DNA of 64,000 nt from Fen-1254 sp963769605 (GCA_963769605.1 CAVYML010000002.1:62001-126000), one strand, 5' to 3'; positions 38,409 through 49,229 are shown, numbered from the stretch's first letter. Made by a program: numbers and translations. Notes: generated by a model not told the origin, from the sequence alone.

Positions 38409-38738
38409 TCACTTCAAGTCACTTTTGGGCAGCGTGTCATAATATTGCTGCACTTCGTTTATAACGATCAAACCCTGTTTGACCACCTCTTTGATATGCG
38501 GAAGCACGGATAAAGCTTTTTCGCGTTCTTCGATAAACATAATCATCAGCGGACGTTCATCGCTGGCGCCTATTCTCATCGGGGAATGTAGATGGTGCTT
38601 TTGTCCGTACCCCATCATCGCAGAAAACAAAGTAGCCCCTTGTATATGTTGGTGCAAAAGATAATGCATCAGGTAATCGTAAGTCGATTGATCTCCATGC
38701 CGATCGTCCTCGTCGAAAAATATCTTTACTTCAATCAT
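38409..38738 (-). CDS. DUF190 (PII-like) protein
   Basis: 109 residues matching DUF190, small ferredoxin-like proteins related to the PII/CutA fold (IFFDEDDRHG near the start, then HLHSPMRIGASDERPLMIMF). It lies 30 bases downstream of the CzcA-type pump gene on the same strand, so it is likely the last gene of the metal-efflux operon. PII-like proteins have been found with heavy-metal RND efflux systems and may sense metal or nucleotide and adjust the pump. That role is an inference from context. Confidence 0.88.
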   Translation of the reverse strand: MIEVKIFFDEDDRHGDQSTYDYLMHYLLHQHIQGATLFSAMMGYGQKHHLHSPMRIGASDERPLMIMFIEEREKALSVLPHIKEVVKQGLIVINEVQQYYDTLPKSDLK

Positions 38739-38768
38739 ACCGCTTTTCCTTCCTCATTTGACGATGTA

Positions 38769-41700
38769 CTATTTTTTTCTCGTACGTTCAAGGAGCATAT
38801 ATAATGCTGGAAGTGTAAGAAGTGCCAGCACCAGACCCGATGCAAGGCCGCCGACAATAACAGTGGCCAACGGTCGCTGCACATCGGAGCCGATGCCCTG
38901 AGTTAGCGCCGCTGGAATAAGACCGAACATAGCCAGCACTATGGCCATGAGCAGCGGTCGCAGTTGTATCACAGCCGCCTGCCGGACAGCTTCGTGCAAT
39001 TCAACATCGTAATCTTCACGCAAGCGATTTATTCGCGAGACAAAGAGCACGCCGGCCATTGTAGAAACGCCGAAGAGTGAGATGAATCCTACTCCTGCGG
39101 ATACTGTAAAATTATAATGACGCAGAAGCAGCGCAAGGATGCCGCCGATGACCGAAAAGGGAATACAAGACATCGCCACAGCGACATGCCGCACATCCCG
39201 GAGCAGTAAAAAGAGGACCATGATAATGATCAGGATAGTGATGGGAATAACCACCGCGAGCCGTTTCGATGCCCGTTCCAGATTCTCAAATTGTCCGCCC
39301 CAGGAGATGGTGTAGCCCGGAAGAAGATGGATCGCTGCGTCGACTTTTTGCTGTGCCTCGGAAACAAAACCACCCTGGTCGCGCTCGCGAATATTAGTCC
39401 GCACGGAAATTTGACGGTTGCCGCTTTCTCTCTGAATAATCGTAGGGCCGTCGATAAGTTTGATGGATGCAAGCTGCGACATAGGAATACGCGCTCCGGA
39501 AGATGAAACAACGAGCATATGTTTGATTGCATCGATTGAGGAACGGTATTCCGGTTCATAACGGACCACGATGTCGAATAATTTCGATCCGTCATATAAT
39601 TTGCCGATCGGTTTGCCGCCGATTGCTGCTTCGATCATTTTTTGTATATCGGACACATTGATTCCGTATCGTGCGGCTGATTCGCGGTCGATTTCTACGG
39701 CAAGCTGCGCCTGATCTCCTTCCTGCTCTATTCCGCTTTCGCTTGCACCGGGAATCGTCTTAATCACGCTTAAAACCGTATCGGCCACGGCGCGCATGTA
39801 CTTCAAATCGGATCCGTTGATCAAAATTGCAAGATCTGCAACGCTTCCGGTAACCGCCTCTGTTACATTATCCAGAATCGGCTGCGAGAATGAAAACAGC
39901 GCTCCCGGGACAGCTTGTTCGAGATCCGTTTTCATTTTATACATCAATTCTTCTTTTGTTTTAGGCCCTTTCCACTCGGAATAATCCCGCAGACCGACGA
40001 GTATTTCCAGTCGATTGGGACCATAGGGATCGGTACCATCGTCGTTTCTGCCGAGCTGTGTCAAGACGACATTCACCTCTTTGTTTTTACTTATGACATC
40101 ACGAATGATCGGCGTATATTGTTTCGCCTCCTCGATTGCAATGCCGACCGGGAAGAAACAGCGGATGTTAAATGCGCCCTCATCTAAGTTGGGCAGGAAC
40201 TCCGTGCCGATTCTGCTGAAACCGACGATTAAAAATGCACCAACAAGGATGAAGGAAGAAATAACCGCTGTTTTAGCATGCTGCATAACGAACAAGACGG
40301 CTTTTTCATAGCTCCTGGCAATCCATTCATAAACCGGATTATGCCATTCAAGAGAACCTGGATTGTCCGATTCAAAATGCCTGCGATAGATCATTGTCAT
40401 GAAAACGGGTATTGCCGTAAGCGCAAGTATCATTGAACCCGTGATTGCAAATGAAAGCGTGTATGCCATGGGAGAGAATAATTTTCCCTCGACGCGCTCG
40501 AATGTGAAGATTGGAAGGTAGGCGAGAATGATTATTGTAATCGAAAAAAATATTTCTTTTCCGACATCCTGTGCGGCGGTCAGTGTGAAGTGAATAATTC
40601 CATCCGCCCGTTCTTCATTCGTTGCGTCCCTGTAGCGGCGCATAATGTTTTCCACCATGACCACAGCGCCGTCGACAATAATTCCGAAATCAATTGCACC
40701 GAGCGAGAGCAGGTTTGCGGGTATTCCGGTTATTTTCATCATGACGAACGCAAAAAGCATCGAGAGCGGAATCGTTGCGGCAACCACGAGTGCAGAACGA
40801 ATACTGCCGATGAAGAAGATAAGCACGATGACCACAATAGAAATTCCCTCGAAGAGCGTACGGGAAACCGTATGGATAGTGCTGTTCACTAATTCGCTCC
40901 GGTCGTATGTGACGCGCAGACGCACTCCCGGCGGGAGATCGTGCGCGTTGATATCATCGATACGATTCTTTAAACCGACAATAACCTCAGAAGCATTCTC
41001 ACCGCGCCGCATTGCGATCAAGCCTTGAATGCCCGAATTAACATCGATCTTTGTAGAATCATTCGGCTGAATCGTATATCCCAGTACCCCTGTAGGCGGG
41101 GATGGATATTCCTCCACATGGGCAACATTCTTGATGAAAATCGGAACACCGGAGACCGAGGTTACAACAATATTTTCAATGTCTTCTTTTCTTCGGATCG
41201 CACCGATGCCCCGTACGACAAATCCCTGGCCGCCGCGCCTGATAATGTTGCCGCCGGTGTTGAGGTTATTATTATTGATCGCATCGATAAGGTTTTGAAT
41301 TGTAAGATTATACCGATCGAGATATTCAGGAGAAGTAATGACGTGATATTGTTTCACGAGCCCGCCAAAATTCACCACATCCGCAACACCGGGTACCTGC
41401 AGGATACGCGGGACGATTACCCAGTCCTGAAGCGTGCGCAGTTCCATTGGAGAATAATTGTCCGGTGCTTCGATGACATAACGATAAATTTCTCCGACCG
41501 GTCCGGTCAAAGGGCCTAATGAAGGATTCACACCGGCAGGGAGGACGGCGTCATTCAGTTTTTCCAGCACGCGCTGGCGCGCAAAATAATCGTCCGTGCC
41601 GTCTTCAAACGTGAGTTCGATAACGGAGAGGCCGAAAATCGTTTTTGAGCGGCGCTCGATCACCCGGGTATTCCGTTCAATGCACGTTCCAGCGGCATCG

Positions 41701-41896
41701 TTACCTGCTGCTCGACATCTTCCGGCGCCTGCCCGGGATAGAGTGTGATGACAACAACCTGCGTGTCTCCGATATCCGGATATGCTTCCTTTTGCAAGTT
41801 CATCCACGACCATACTCCGCAGCCGATCAGCACAGCCACAAGAATCAATGTCGCGATCCGGTGCGTAAGAGCAAATGTTAATAATTTGCGAATCAT
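38769..41896 (-). pseudogene. czcA: CzcA/CusA-family heavy-metal RND efflux pump, frameshifted
   Basis: A 1042-codon inner-membrane proton antiporter of the HME-RND type. The N-terminus is in one frame (MIRKLLTFALTHRIATLILV to ALNGIPG, 41896 to about 41665), and the rest (VIERRSKTIFGLSVIEL onward) in another. Inserting one G in the GGG of 41666-41668 region restores NGIPGVIERR. TM4 residues FGIIVDGAVVMVENI and twelve TM segments mark the family. It exports divalent metals or Cu/Ag together with the fusion protein and outer-membrane channel just upstream. The reading-frame break may be a consensus indel. Confidence 0.88.
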
Positions 41897-41945
41897 TTTT
41901 TTCCTTGTTGAAAGAATTTATGGAAGCGATGCATGCTTCCATGTT

Positions 41946-42933
41946 TCAAAAGCCGAAACTCAATCCTTTTAAGAGCAAAGCGCCGCCGGTGACGACCTCG
42001 TCACCGTCATTCAATCCGCGGGAAACGACAACATGGTCGGTCGCGGAATTAACAATATTCACGGAACGACGTTCGAAAATTCCGGGACTGGATTTAACAA
42101 AGACATAATCTTTTCCGTCAACGGTAACGATGGAGGAATTCGGCAAAGTGAAGACCGATGGCATCGGATCACCGTAATCGATCTTTGCAAACATTCCGGG
42201 CAGAAAATTACCGTGTGGATTTGAGAGCGATACGCGTACTTTGATGGTTCGTGTAGACTGATCGAACGACCTTTCCTATTGCAATAACGTGCCCTACAAA
42301 TTTCTTTTCCGGAAAGGCGGAAAAATAAATATCGACATCTTCCCCCTGCTGAACTTCGTTCAGTTCGTTTTCCGGCACGTCGCTCAGAAGCCACACCGTA
42401 TGCACAGGGACTGCATCTAATTCCTGCGGATTAAACCCGGCTGCCTGAAGGCGGCTTTCGTATTCGGAAAGCGATGCCCTGGCTGTGGCGGCATCGTTCT
42501 CCGCGTCGCTGAGATCTTTCGCTGTCGCCGTTTGTGTCGCAAACATTTCCTTGACCCGCTCAAGATTGCCTGCCGTTCGCGCTGCATTCGATTTGCCCTG
42601 CCGGTACTGGGAATACAGCGTCGTAACATCGGAGGATTCGAAGAATACAATACGTTCGTGCTCCGTCTCATCTGTCGCTATAGCTGCGACAATGCGCCCG
42701 GGTGCGATGACGGAAATTGCAGCCCACCCCTTTTTAACAGGAGCGGATGTAAGAGTGGAAAGTCCGGGGTGCTGCGGAGGGAAAACGATCCTCGTTCCGT
42801 TTTCGCTCACTTCGGCCCGGAAAATTTGATTCTTGGTTTCCGATTCTGCTCCTTTTCCCTGGTCGCAGTGTATCGAGAGAACCGATACTGCCAGAAGGAG
42901 CATACAGCCAAACAACGATTTTCTTTTATTCAT
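41946..42933 (-). pseudogene. RND membrane-fusion (CusB/CzcB-like) lipoprotein, frameshifted
   Basis: About 329 codons. From ATG 42933 (AGAGAAG upstream) a lipobox (VLSIHC) is followed by a lipoyl/barrel-sandwich and coiled-coil region, GAAAPVKKGWAAISVIAPG-like start and LERVKEMFATQTATAKDLSD. The frame breaks at about 42270-42275 (CC/TTT/CC runs); removing one base restores GKSFDQSTRTIKVRVSLSN and continues to MFAKIDYGDPMPSVFTLP and the C-terminal DGKDYVFV beta-barrel. The protein bridges the pump and outer-membrane channel. It could be truncated in vivo or an indel error. Confidence 0.87.
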
Positions 42934-42977
42934 GTTCTTCTCTGTATTTTGCATAATCAATGTTCATGGACGCGGGA

Positions 42978-44297
42978 TTAATTTTGTGTATGAACAAGAT
43001 CTATTCCGGTCACATAGTTGAGATTCTCGAGCGCTTGAACCCTGTCGCTGCGCAATTGCTGCCACTGCAGCATACTGGTTCGGTACGATTCATAAAAATC
43101 GGTAAACTCAAGCAGACTGATATTGCGACTATTATAGTTGGCGACCACGCCTTCAATAAGAGTCTTGTATTCTGAAATAAATTTGCTGTCCGATTGACGG
43201 TAACGGCGGTCGATCTCCGATGCTTTTGCATAGGCGCTTTGTACATCTTCTTTAAGCGACAATGCAGCGTTGTTCAAGAGAGCAGTATTTGCTTCGAGCG
43301 TGCGTTCTGAGATTTCGATATTTCCTTGATTGCGATTGAAGACAGGTAAATCGATCGAGAGAGAAACGGCATAATAATCCGGGATATAACTGCCTGCACG
43401 CGACCATCGGCCCCCGACCGTGAGATCCGGGACCGCAAGTGCGTGCTGCAAAGTAAGGTTTGCCGCTTCGTAATCGACATTCGCCTGCGCAATATTATAA
43501 TCCGGCCTATGTTCTCGCGCGGTTTTCAGCGTTTCGTCGAATGAAGGAGGCTGAAGAAAGACGGTGTCTAATTGGGATTCATCGATCCGGGGAACATAAA
43601 TAGATCCCATCGTATCATTCAGCAGGATGCGCATGTCCCCCTGCAATCCGTAGACCTGATTGACAATTCCCTGCCGCTCTGTTTCCAGCAAGAGGAGGAG
43701 TGATTTCAGCCGTAATACATCCGCGAGCAGAACGGAGCGTTTTTGATACATAAGTTCTACAGACGACACAGTCCTCCGGAGAGTATCGAGACTTTCATTA
43801 TAAAACGATAGTTCCTGTTGCAGGAAATAGAGATTGAACATATCGCTCCGAAGTTCCAGCTTCAAAGCACGCAGCATATCTGAAAAAGTATGTTCAGCGA
43901 TGGTCGTGTTTATATCCGCAAGTTTTATTTGCTTATCGCGTTTGCCTGCAAGCAGGAACAATTGTTGAATCTGAATTTCAGTATTGCCGCTGCTGGTGAC
44001 ATCGAACCATTTACCCGTATATTGATTGTAGATATTTTGTTCGATAGAGATATTCGGATTGCTCCATACTTCCGCCTGCACTTTTGCGGCTTTTGCCGCA
44101 TCGATGTGCAATTTTGAGGCCAGCAGTTGAAGGTTATTTTGAAGAAAACGCTGTTCTGCTGTGGCAAGCGTCATCGCGACCGTATCCATTCGCGCCGGTT
44201 CAGTCTGACCCAGGGCATGTGCCAGCATGCAAACTGAAAGTACGATTTGTTTTTTGAATTTCGGAAATTGGATTGTTCCCTTTATCATCATCACCAC
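42978..44297 (-). CDS. TolC/CusC-like outer-membrane efflux channel
   Basis: 439 residues: a signal-like N-terminus (KKQIVLSVCMLAHALGQ), then two repeats of the outer-membrane factor fold with long alpha-helical hairpins (LATAEQRFLQNNLQLLASKL, DVQSAYAKASEIDRRYRQ). It is the outer-membrane exit duct of the metal-efflux RND system; its gene lies 17 bases upstream of the fusion protein gene, in the order channel, fusion protein, pump, DUF190. The frame is intact, in contrast to the next two genes. Confidence 0.9.
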   Translation of the reverse strand: MVMMIKGTIQFPKFKKQIVLSVCMLAHALGQTEPARMDTVAMTLATAEQRFLQNNLQLLASKLHIDAAKAAKVQAEVWSNPNISIEQNIYNQYTGKWFDVTSSGNTEIQIQQLFLLAGKRDKQIKLADINTTIAEHTFSDMLRALKLELRSDMFNLYFLQQELSFYNESLDTLRRTVSSVELMYQKRSVLLADVLRLKSLLLLLETERQGIVNQVYGLQGDMRILLNDTMGSIYVPRIDESQLDTVFLQPPSFDETLKTAREHRPDYNIAQANVDYEAANLTLQHALAVPDLTVGGRWSRAGSYIPDYYAVSLSIDLPVFNRNQGNIEISERTLEANTALLNNAALSLKEDVQSAYAKASEIDRRYRQSDSKFISEYKTLIEGVVANYNSRNISLLEFTDFYESYRTSMLQWQQLRSDRVQALENLNYVTGIDLVHTQN

Positions 44298-44424
44298 CCG
44301 GAATTAATTTAATTCGTCGGTAAGATATATTTTAACCGTCGACAGGCAATCGATGGATCGCATACACAAACGCATGACAATTCATTTCAATTGCCTCAAA
44401 ATGAGCTGAAAAAGGCGGAATGAC

Positions 44425-44820
44425 CTAAATAAGAATTTTCCCAAGTGTTATGGGATTGGAGGCGGGGATGTATGTGCTGATATATTCTGAAGCAGATTGC
44501 TCCTTCAGGAAAAGAATAAGTTCTTCACCTTCGGGAATCACAGAGGCTGCAATGGATGGACTATCTTCATCGATCCATTGAGAACTGTTTGAAATATGAA
44601 CGGCTTGTTTTTGTATGATCTGATGAGTTTGAGAAGCGTTTGAGATGATGATGTTGATGTTTACATTTCCCATATCAACACTCGATTCGCCTATATATTC
44701 TTCGTGAATCAAACCATCATGGCCGATAACATCGTCGATATTGACTGCGTCGATACATAAACCGAAAATCAATACCCAAACTAACTGCAAAGGAAGACTA
44801 TGAAAATGGCGTAATCTCAT
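44425..44820 (-). CDS. Small exported protein at the head of the efflux operon
   Basis: 131 residues with a hydrophobic N-terminal segment (LQLVWVLIFGLCIDAV) followed by an acidic, Ile-rich tail (NIIISNASQTHQIIQ). It is not recognised. Position and direction place it just ahead of the outer-membrane channel gene (127 bases), where small secreted proteins are often found in metal-efflux operons of this group. It might be a periplasmic metal-binding or anchor protein, but no metal motif is visible. ATG start chosen; coding status is moderate. Confidence 0.5.
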   Translation of the reverse strand: MRLRHFHSLPLQLVWVLIFGLCIDAVNIDDVIGHDGLIHEEYIGESSVDMGNVNINIIISNASQTHQIIQKQAVHISNSSQWIDEDSPSIAASVIPEGEELILFLKEQSASEYISTYIPASNPITLGKILI

Positions 44821-45209
44821 TATTGTAGTTTCAAAATAGCGTTCTTACCCTACAAAATCAATAACGAAATAATAAAAACATGAGTTCCGCAACGCAAGTG
44901 AGACGAAGTTACAGGGACATTTGTTCCTTTTTATCCGATACAACGAAACAAGACTGACATCAGGAGCACGCGCAGGGTTCTCTCGGCAAGTGCCGTGAAT
45001 AGCCAGACTTAAGTATGCCGGCGCAAATAGCATCTCAGATGTTCATTTTTTTGATGAATCGGATACATCCACTTCGCTCCGGGGAACCAGTCATCGAGTT
45101 GATAGTGTTTTCATAGAAAGATCCATTCAGGAGAATCGCATCAGATGGTGACAGTTCCTTCTTTTATATCATTGTTTTTTCCAAAGGGAAGGGGAAGCTT
45201 TTCTTAATC
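44821..45209. other. Intergenic region between efflux operon and radical SAM cluster
   Basis: About 390 bases between divergent genes; both promoters should lie here. No ORF with family resemblance, tRNA or inverted repeat was seen. Confidence 0.5.
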
Positions 45210-46133
45210 ATGAACACTGCTCTCTTAGATATTGAGCGCGAAATCATACGTACGATTACGTACTTCGATGTCTTTTCATATCCGCTAACAGAATCGCAAT
45301 TGTATGCCTTTCTCCCGTACCGCACCACGACGAATGATCAGTTTAGAGAGGCGCTCTATCGACTGACGAAAAAAGAAATCTTGAATTCCTCGAATGGATA
45401 TTTCTACCCATCAACTCGCGCGGATGATATTGTCGCGATTCGTCTGGAAAACGAGCGGCGTGCATTAAAAATGCTCAAGCGTGCTCACTGGGTCGCTTTC
45501 TTTCTCAAGCAAATCCCCTTCGTACGTGCCGTTTTTATTACGGGCTCTCTCTCGAAGCATGTAGCGCCGCATAAAAGCGATATTGATTTTATGCTTATAA
45601 CGGAATTCAATCGTCTCTGGATCTGTAAAGTGATTCTCACCGGTTTCCGACGTCTCTTTCTTTTCAACTCAAAAAAATATTTTTGCATCAATCTTATGGT
45701 GACTGAAAATGCCGTTCATTTTCCTATCCACAATTATTATACCGCTGTTGAAATTGCAACGACACAGGTTCTTTGGAATACCGAGGCTTTTGAAAATTAT
45801 CAAAAAGAAAACGTCTGGATGCATGAATATCTTCCTCACTGGCAGTCATGGGAGTGCGGTACATGCCCTCTCTCCAGGAAGCTTTCACCATTGCAGAGAA
45901 TGAGCGAACAGGTTTTGAATATATTCAACCTTGATGCATTGAATGTTTATATCATGTTTGCCGCAAGAAAATTTTGGAGAAAGAAATACAATGATCTCGA
46001 TGAAAATAAATTTAATTCCGTCATTCAATGTACTCCGGACATTTCTTCCGTTTGGCATGACGATCATCAAGGCCGTATTTATGATGGATTCTGTCGCCGG
46101 CTTGCAGCATACGGAATGAATGAAGTGCGATGA
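45210..46133 (+). CDS. Nucleotidyltransferase-domain protein
   Basis: 307 residues. A winged-helix-like N-terminus (ITYFDVFSYPLTESQLYAFL, about 12-60) precedes a pol-beta-type nucleotidyltransferase core at about 110-130 with GSLSKHVAPHKSDIDF, the GSx...DxD metal-binding pattern, and a long helical C-terminus. Substrate is unknown; such proteins occur in glycan and natural-product loci and as tRNA- or toxin-like transferases. It is the first gene of a five-gene plus-strand operon: its stop overlaps the next ATG by four bases. Confidence 0.8.
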   Translation: MNTALLDIEREIIRTITYFDVFSYPLTESQLYAFLPYRTTTNDQFREALYRLTKKEILNSSNGYFYPSTRADDIVAIRLENERRALKMLKRAHWVAFFLKQIPFVRAVFITGSLSKHVAPHKSDIDFMLITEFNRLWICKVILTGFRRLFLFNSKKYFCINLMVTENAVHFPIHNYYTAVEIATTQVLWNTEAFENYQKENVWMHEYLPHWQSWECGTCPLSRKLSPLQRMSEQVLNIFNLDALNVYIMFAARKFWRKKYNDLDENKFNSVIQCTPDISSVWHDDHQGRIYDGFCRRLAAYGMNEVR

Positions 46134-47593
46134 TCGACGTTTTGCTTACATCTTCATTTTTTATGCGTTTCGACCCCAAGCAGGAAAAAGCTATGGCGCC
46201 GTATCCGCCGTTGGGAACATTATACGCTGCGAGTTTTTTGGAAAAAGACGGATTTTCCGTGCGACTTTTCGATACAATGCTTGCCCGGAAAGAGAGTGAT
46301 ATCCGTATATTTCTTGAAGAACACCGCCCTTCGGTTGTCGTCATTTATGATGATGACTTTAACTATCTCAACAAAATGTGCCTGAGCAGAATGCGCGAGG
46401 CTGCCTTTGCAATGACCTCAATTGCGAAAGAATATGGAGCATTCGTTATTATTCACAGTTCCGATGCCGCAGACCATGCGGAAAAGTATTTGCAGCATGG
46501 CGCCGATGTGATTGTTATCGGCGAAGGAGAGTTCACTCTTCGTGAAGTCTGCCGCAATGTTTTAAGGGAGAGAACTTTCGATTTCTCGACCATTGACGGA
46601 CTGGCATTCATAAAGGATAAAGCAATAACTCGTTCCAAGGGGCGATCTGTATTAAAAGATCTCGACGAATTTCCCTTCCCGGCATGGCATCTCATCGATG
46701 CCGAAAAATACAAGTCTGCATGGAAACAACGACACGGATTTTATTCGGTCAATATGGTGACGACCAGGGGATGTCCGTTCCACTGCAATTGGTGCGCCAA
46801 ACCTATTTATGGGCAGGTTTATAATTCCCGGTCTCCACAAAACGTTATCGAAGAAATTAAATTTCTTCAGCGGACTATTCAACCCGGCCATATCTGGTTT
46901 GCAGACGATATTTTCGGCCTTAAACCCGGATGGGTACGAGCATTTGCCGAATTGATGGAGAAAGAAAATATTATAATTCATTATAAGATTCAGTCGCGTG
47001 TCGATCTCCTGCTTGAGCCGGAAGCGGTTCAGGCGCTGGCGAAATCGGGGTGCAGCGAAGTTTGGGTCGGCGCCGAATCCGGATCGCAAAAAATTCTGGA
47101 TGCAATGGATAAAGGGACAAAAGTATTCCAAATTTATCAAGCGCGCAGATTATTGAAGCAATACGGCATTAAAACTTCTTTCTTCCTGCAATTCGGCTAT
47201 CTCGGGGAAGAGAAGGAGGATATTCAGGCGACCATTAGCATGCTTAAAGACCTTATGCCCGACGATATCGGCATTTCCATCTCCTATCCGCTGCCGGGAA
47301 CAAAATTCTATGAAAAAGTAAAACTAGATCTGACGGAGAAACAAAACTGGATCGATTCCGACGATCTTGCGCTTATGTTCCGCGGAACATTCTCTCCGGC
47401 ATATTATAAACAACTGCACCGTTATGTGCACAAAGTCTATCGTTTCCGAAAGGGATTATCGATGCTTTGGCTTCTGCTGAACCGCAAAGCATCGTTCGGA
47501 TGGACACAAGTGCGGCAGGTTGTTTTGATCTGGTATTATGGGCCGGGTATTCTTCTCGATTGGTGTAAGCTATTCTATCTACAAATGACATGA
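46130..47593 (+). CDS. B12-binding-type radical SAM protein
   Basis: 487 residues. An N-terminal cobalamin-binding-like domain (about 1-150, PYPPLGTLYAASFLEKDGF) precedes a radical SAM barrel whose [4Fe-4S] ligands are C215, C219 and C222 (RGCPFHCNWC). Family members methylate unreactive carbon or phosphorus, or rearrange carbon skeletons, using cobalamin and SAM. The substrate is not evident. It overlaps its neighbours on both sides by four bases and so is tightly coupled to the nucleotidyltransferase and methyltransferase. Confidence 0.9.
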   Translation: MIDVLLTSSFFMRFDPKQEKAMAPYPPLGTLYAASFLEKDGFSVRLFDTMLARKESDIRIFLEEHRPSVVVIYDDDFNYLNKMCLSRMREAAFAMTSIAKEYGAFVIIHSSDAADHAEKYLQHGADVIVIGEGEFTLREVCRNVLRERTFDFSTIDGLAFIKDKAITRSKGRSVLKDLDEFPFPAWHLIDAEKYKSAWKQRHGFYSVNMVTTRGCPFHCNWCAKPIYGQVYNSRSPQNVIEEIKFLQRTIQPGHIWFADDIFGLKPGWVRAFAELMEKENIIIHYKIQSRVDLLLEPEAVQALAKSGCSEVWVGAESGSQKILDAMDKGTKVFQIYQARRLLKQYGIKTSFFLQFGYLGEEKEDIQATISMLKDLMPDDIGISISYPLPGTKFYEKVKLDLTEKQNWIDSDDLALMFRGTFSPAYYKQLHRYVHKVYRFRKGLSMLWLLLNRKASFGWTQVRQVVLIWYYGPGILLDWCKLFYLQMT

Positions 47594-48420
47594 TATCGAC
47601 CCAATTGAACAGAGAGAGCAATATCGAACAAGCGAGCAGAGCATTTTCCGCACAGTCGGTTCATTTCGATTCCGACGAAGAATCGAATGATATCTTGAAA
47701 TGGATGCGGAGGCAAGTCTATCGACACGAGGAAGAATTTCTACAGCCGCACAGCAGCATTTTAGAACTTAACGCAGGGACGGGTATCGACGCATTGTATT
47801 TTGCAAGGATGGGTCATTCCGTGTTTGCAATTGACAATGCATCGGGCATGCTCGATCAATTACAAAAAAAAATATCGGCGCAGCGCTTCGAGGACCGCAT
47901 CAGATATGCTCTATGTTCGTTTACCCGATTGCAGACACCGCCGCTTCCTGAAGAACGATTCGATCATGTCTTTTCAAATTTCGGCGGCTTGAACTGCATT
48001 CCTGATTTGCGGGAAGTCGTTCATCAACTTCCGATGTTTTTAAAACCGGGAGCTACGATTACGTTTGTTATGATGCCGCGAGTCTGTCCATGGGAAATTG
48101 CACAAGTCTTCAAAGGGAAGATTCGATTGGCGTTCCGAAGATTTTCGCGGAATGGAACTTCCGCCAATATCGATGGACATAGGTTCCTGTCTTACTATTA
48201 TTCACCCGCTCAGGTAAAAAAAATGTTTGATAGTCGATTTGTTCCTGTAAAACTTCGCGGATTAGCAGCATTTTCGCCGCCCCCGTATTTCAATGCTTTT
48301 CCTCTTCAATATCCGCGCATATACGACTGGTTGATCGGATTGGATGAGCGATATTCCGCGCAGCCGCCGTTGAACAGGTGGGCTGACCATTTTATTCTTA
48401 CTCTGAAGTATCTATCTTGA
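47590..48420 (+). CDS. Class I SAM-dependent methyltransferase
   Basis: 276 residues with a Rossmann methyltransferase core: motif I ILELNAGTGIDALYFARMGH (about 55-75), an acidic post-I residue (AIDNASGM) and FDHVFSNFGGLNCI. It is cytosolic and SAM-dependent. Substrate not predictable. It overlaps the radical SAM gene upstream by four bases and the next methyltransferase gene by four bases, so it belongs to the same biosynthetic operon. Confidence 0.88.
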   Translation: MISTQLNRESNIEQASRAFSAQSVHFDSDEESNDILKWMRRQVYRHEEEFLQPHSSILELNAGTGIDALYFARMGHSVFAIDNASGMLDQLQKKISAQRFEDRIRYALCSFTRLQTPPLPEERFDHVFSNFGGLNCIPDLREVVHQLPMFLKPGATITFVMMPRVCPWEIAQVFKGKIRLAFRRFSRNGTSANIDGHRFLSYYYSPAQVKKMFDSRFVPVKLRGLAAFSPPPYFNAFPLQYPRIYDWLIGLDERYSAQPPLNRWADHFILTLKYLS

Positions 48421-49229
48421 AACAGATTCCTTTCTCAAAAAAAATAGATGATGCATTCCGGGAAAGAAGCTATATCCGAGAAGCCAACCTCTGGCTGGCC
48501 CAGTCTCCTGAAGTGCATTCCTCTTTCGAAAGCCTGTATCATGCGCTTCGGGAGAAGGAAGGTTGGATATATCCGGATGCTCTCGTGGAACAGCTTCCGA
48601 TTGTTGCTCAAAGTGATCCTCATTATGCACAATGGTCGGTTCGAAGTAACTCATTTCATCGATTGGTGCAATATCTTGCCGTTCAACACCCGGGTAGTAC
48701 AATACTCGATGTGGGATGCGGCAATGGATGGATGGCAGGCGGACTTGCAAAAAGGGGGTTTCAAGTATGCGGTATCGACCTCAACTTTTCTGAACTGCAA
48801 CAGGCCGCACGCACTTTTAAGGAGTTGACAAATGCGGTCTGGCTCTACGGAAATATATTATCCGACGTTGTGCCGTGCGGTTCGATGGATTACATTGTCT
48901 TGGCGAGTTCGCTGCAATACTTTAAAGATATTCCAAGGTTGATGCAATCTTTATTCCGGATCATTCGTGATACCGGGGAGATTCATGTTATCGATACGCC
49001 GTTTTACTCAGCCGGCGAAAAAGGTCATGCCGTCCAACGATCGATATCGTACTTTGCAAAAATCGGGTATCCCGGCTTTGTGGAGTATTATTTCCATAGA
49101 ACATATGACGAGCTTCGCATGTATTCTTTTCGCGTGGAGGATCATCCAAAACGAATGATGAACAAAATAAGGAGTATTTTCGGACAGGGAAGGTCTCCAT
49201 TTCCATGGATCGTTATTCAAAAATCGTGA
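48417..49229 (+). CDS. Class I SAM-dependent methyltransferase
   Basis: 270 residues. The start is TTG at 48417, overlapping the previous stop codon. Motif I is ILDVGCGNGWMAGGLAKRGF with the acidic CGIDLN strand, followed by DYIVLASSLQYFKDI. It resembles the UbiE/Coq5-like branch, but substrate is unknown. Its 3' end overlaps the ABC transporter gene by 25 bases. Two different methyltransferases side by side suggest successive methylation of one scaffold. Confidence 0.87.
   Translation: MKQIPFSKKIDDAFRERSYIREANLWLAQSPEVHSSFESLYHALREKEGWIYPDALVEQLPIVAQSDPHYAQWSVRSNSFHRLVQYLAVQHPGSTILDVGCGNGWMAGGLAKRGFQVCGIDLNFSELQQAARTFKELTNAVWLYGNILSDVVPCGSMDYIVLASSLQYFKDIPRLMQSLFRIIRDTGEIHVIDTPFYSAGEKGHAVQRSISYFAKIGYPGFVEYYFHRTYDELRMYSFRVEDHPKRMMNKIRSIFGQGRSPFPWIVIQKS

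Noticed and set aside
38158..38412. An 84-codon minus-strand frame overlapping the DUF190 stop codon by four bases.
   Set aside because: No recognisable motif, no signal and poor composition; it looks like a chance ATGA overlap and ends next to the DUF5683 leader.
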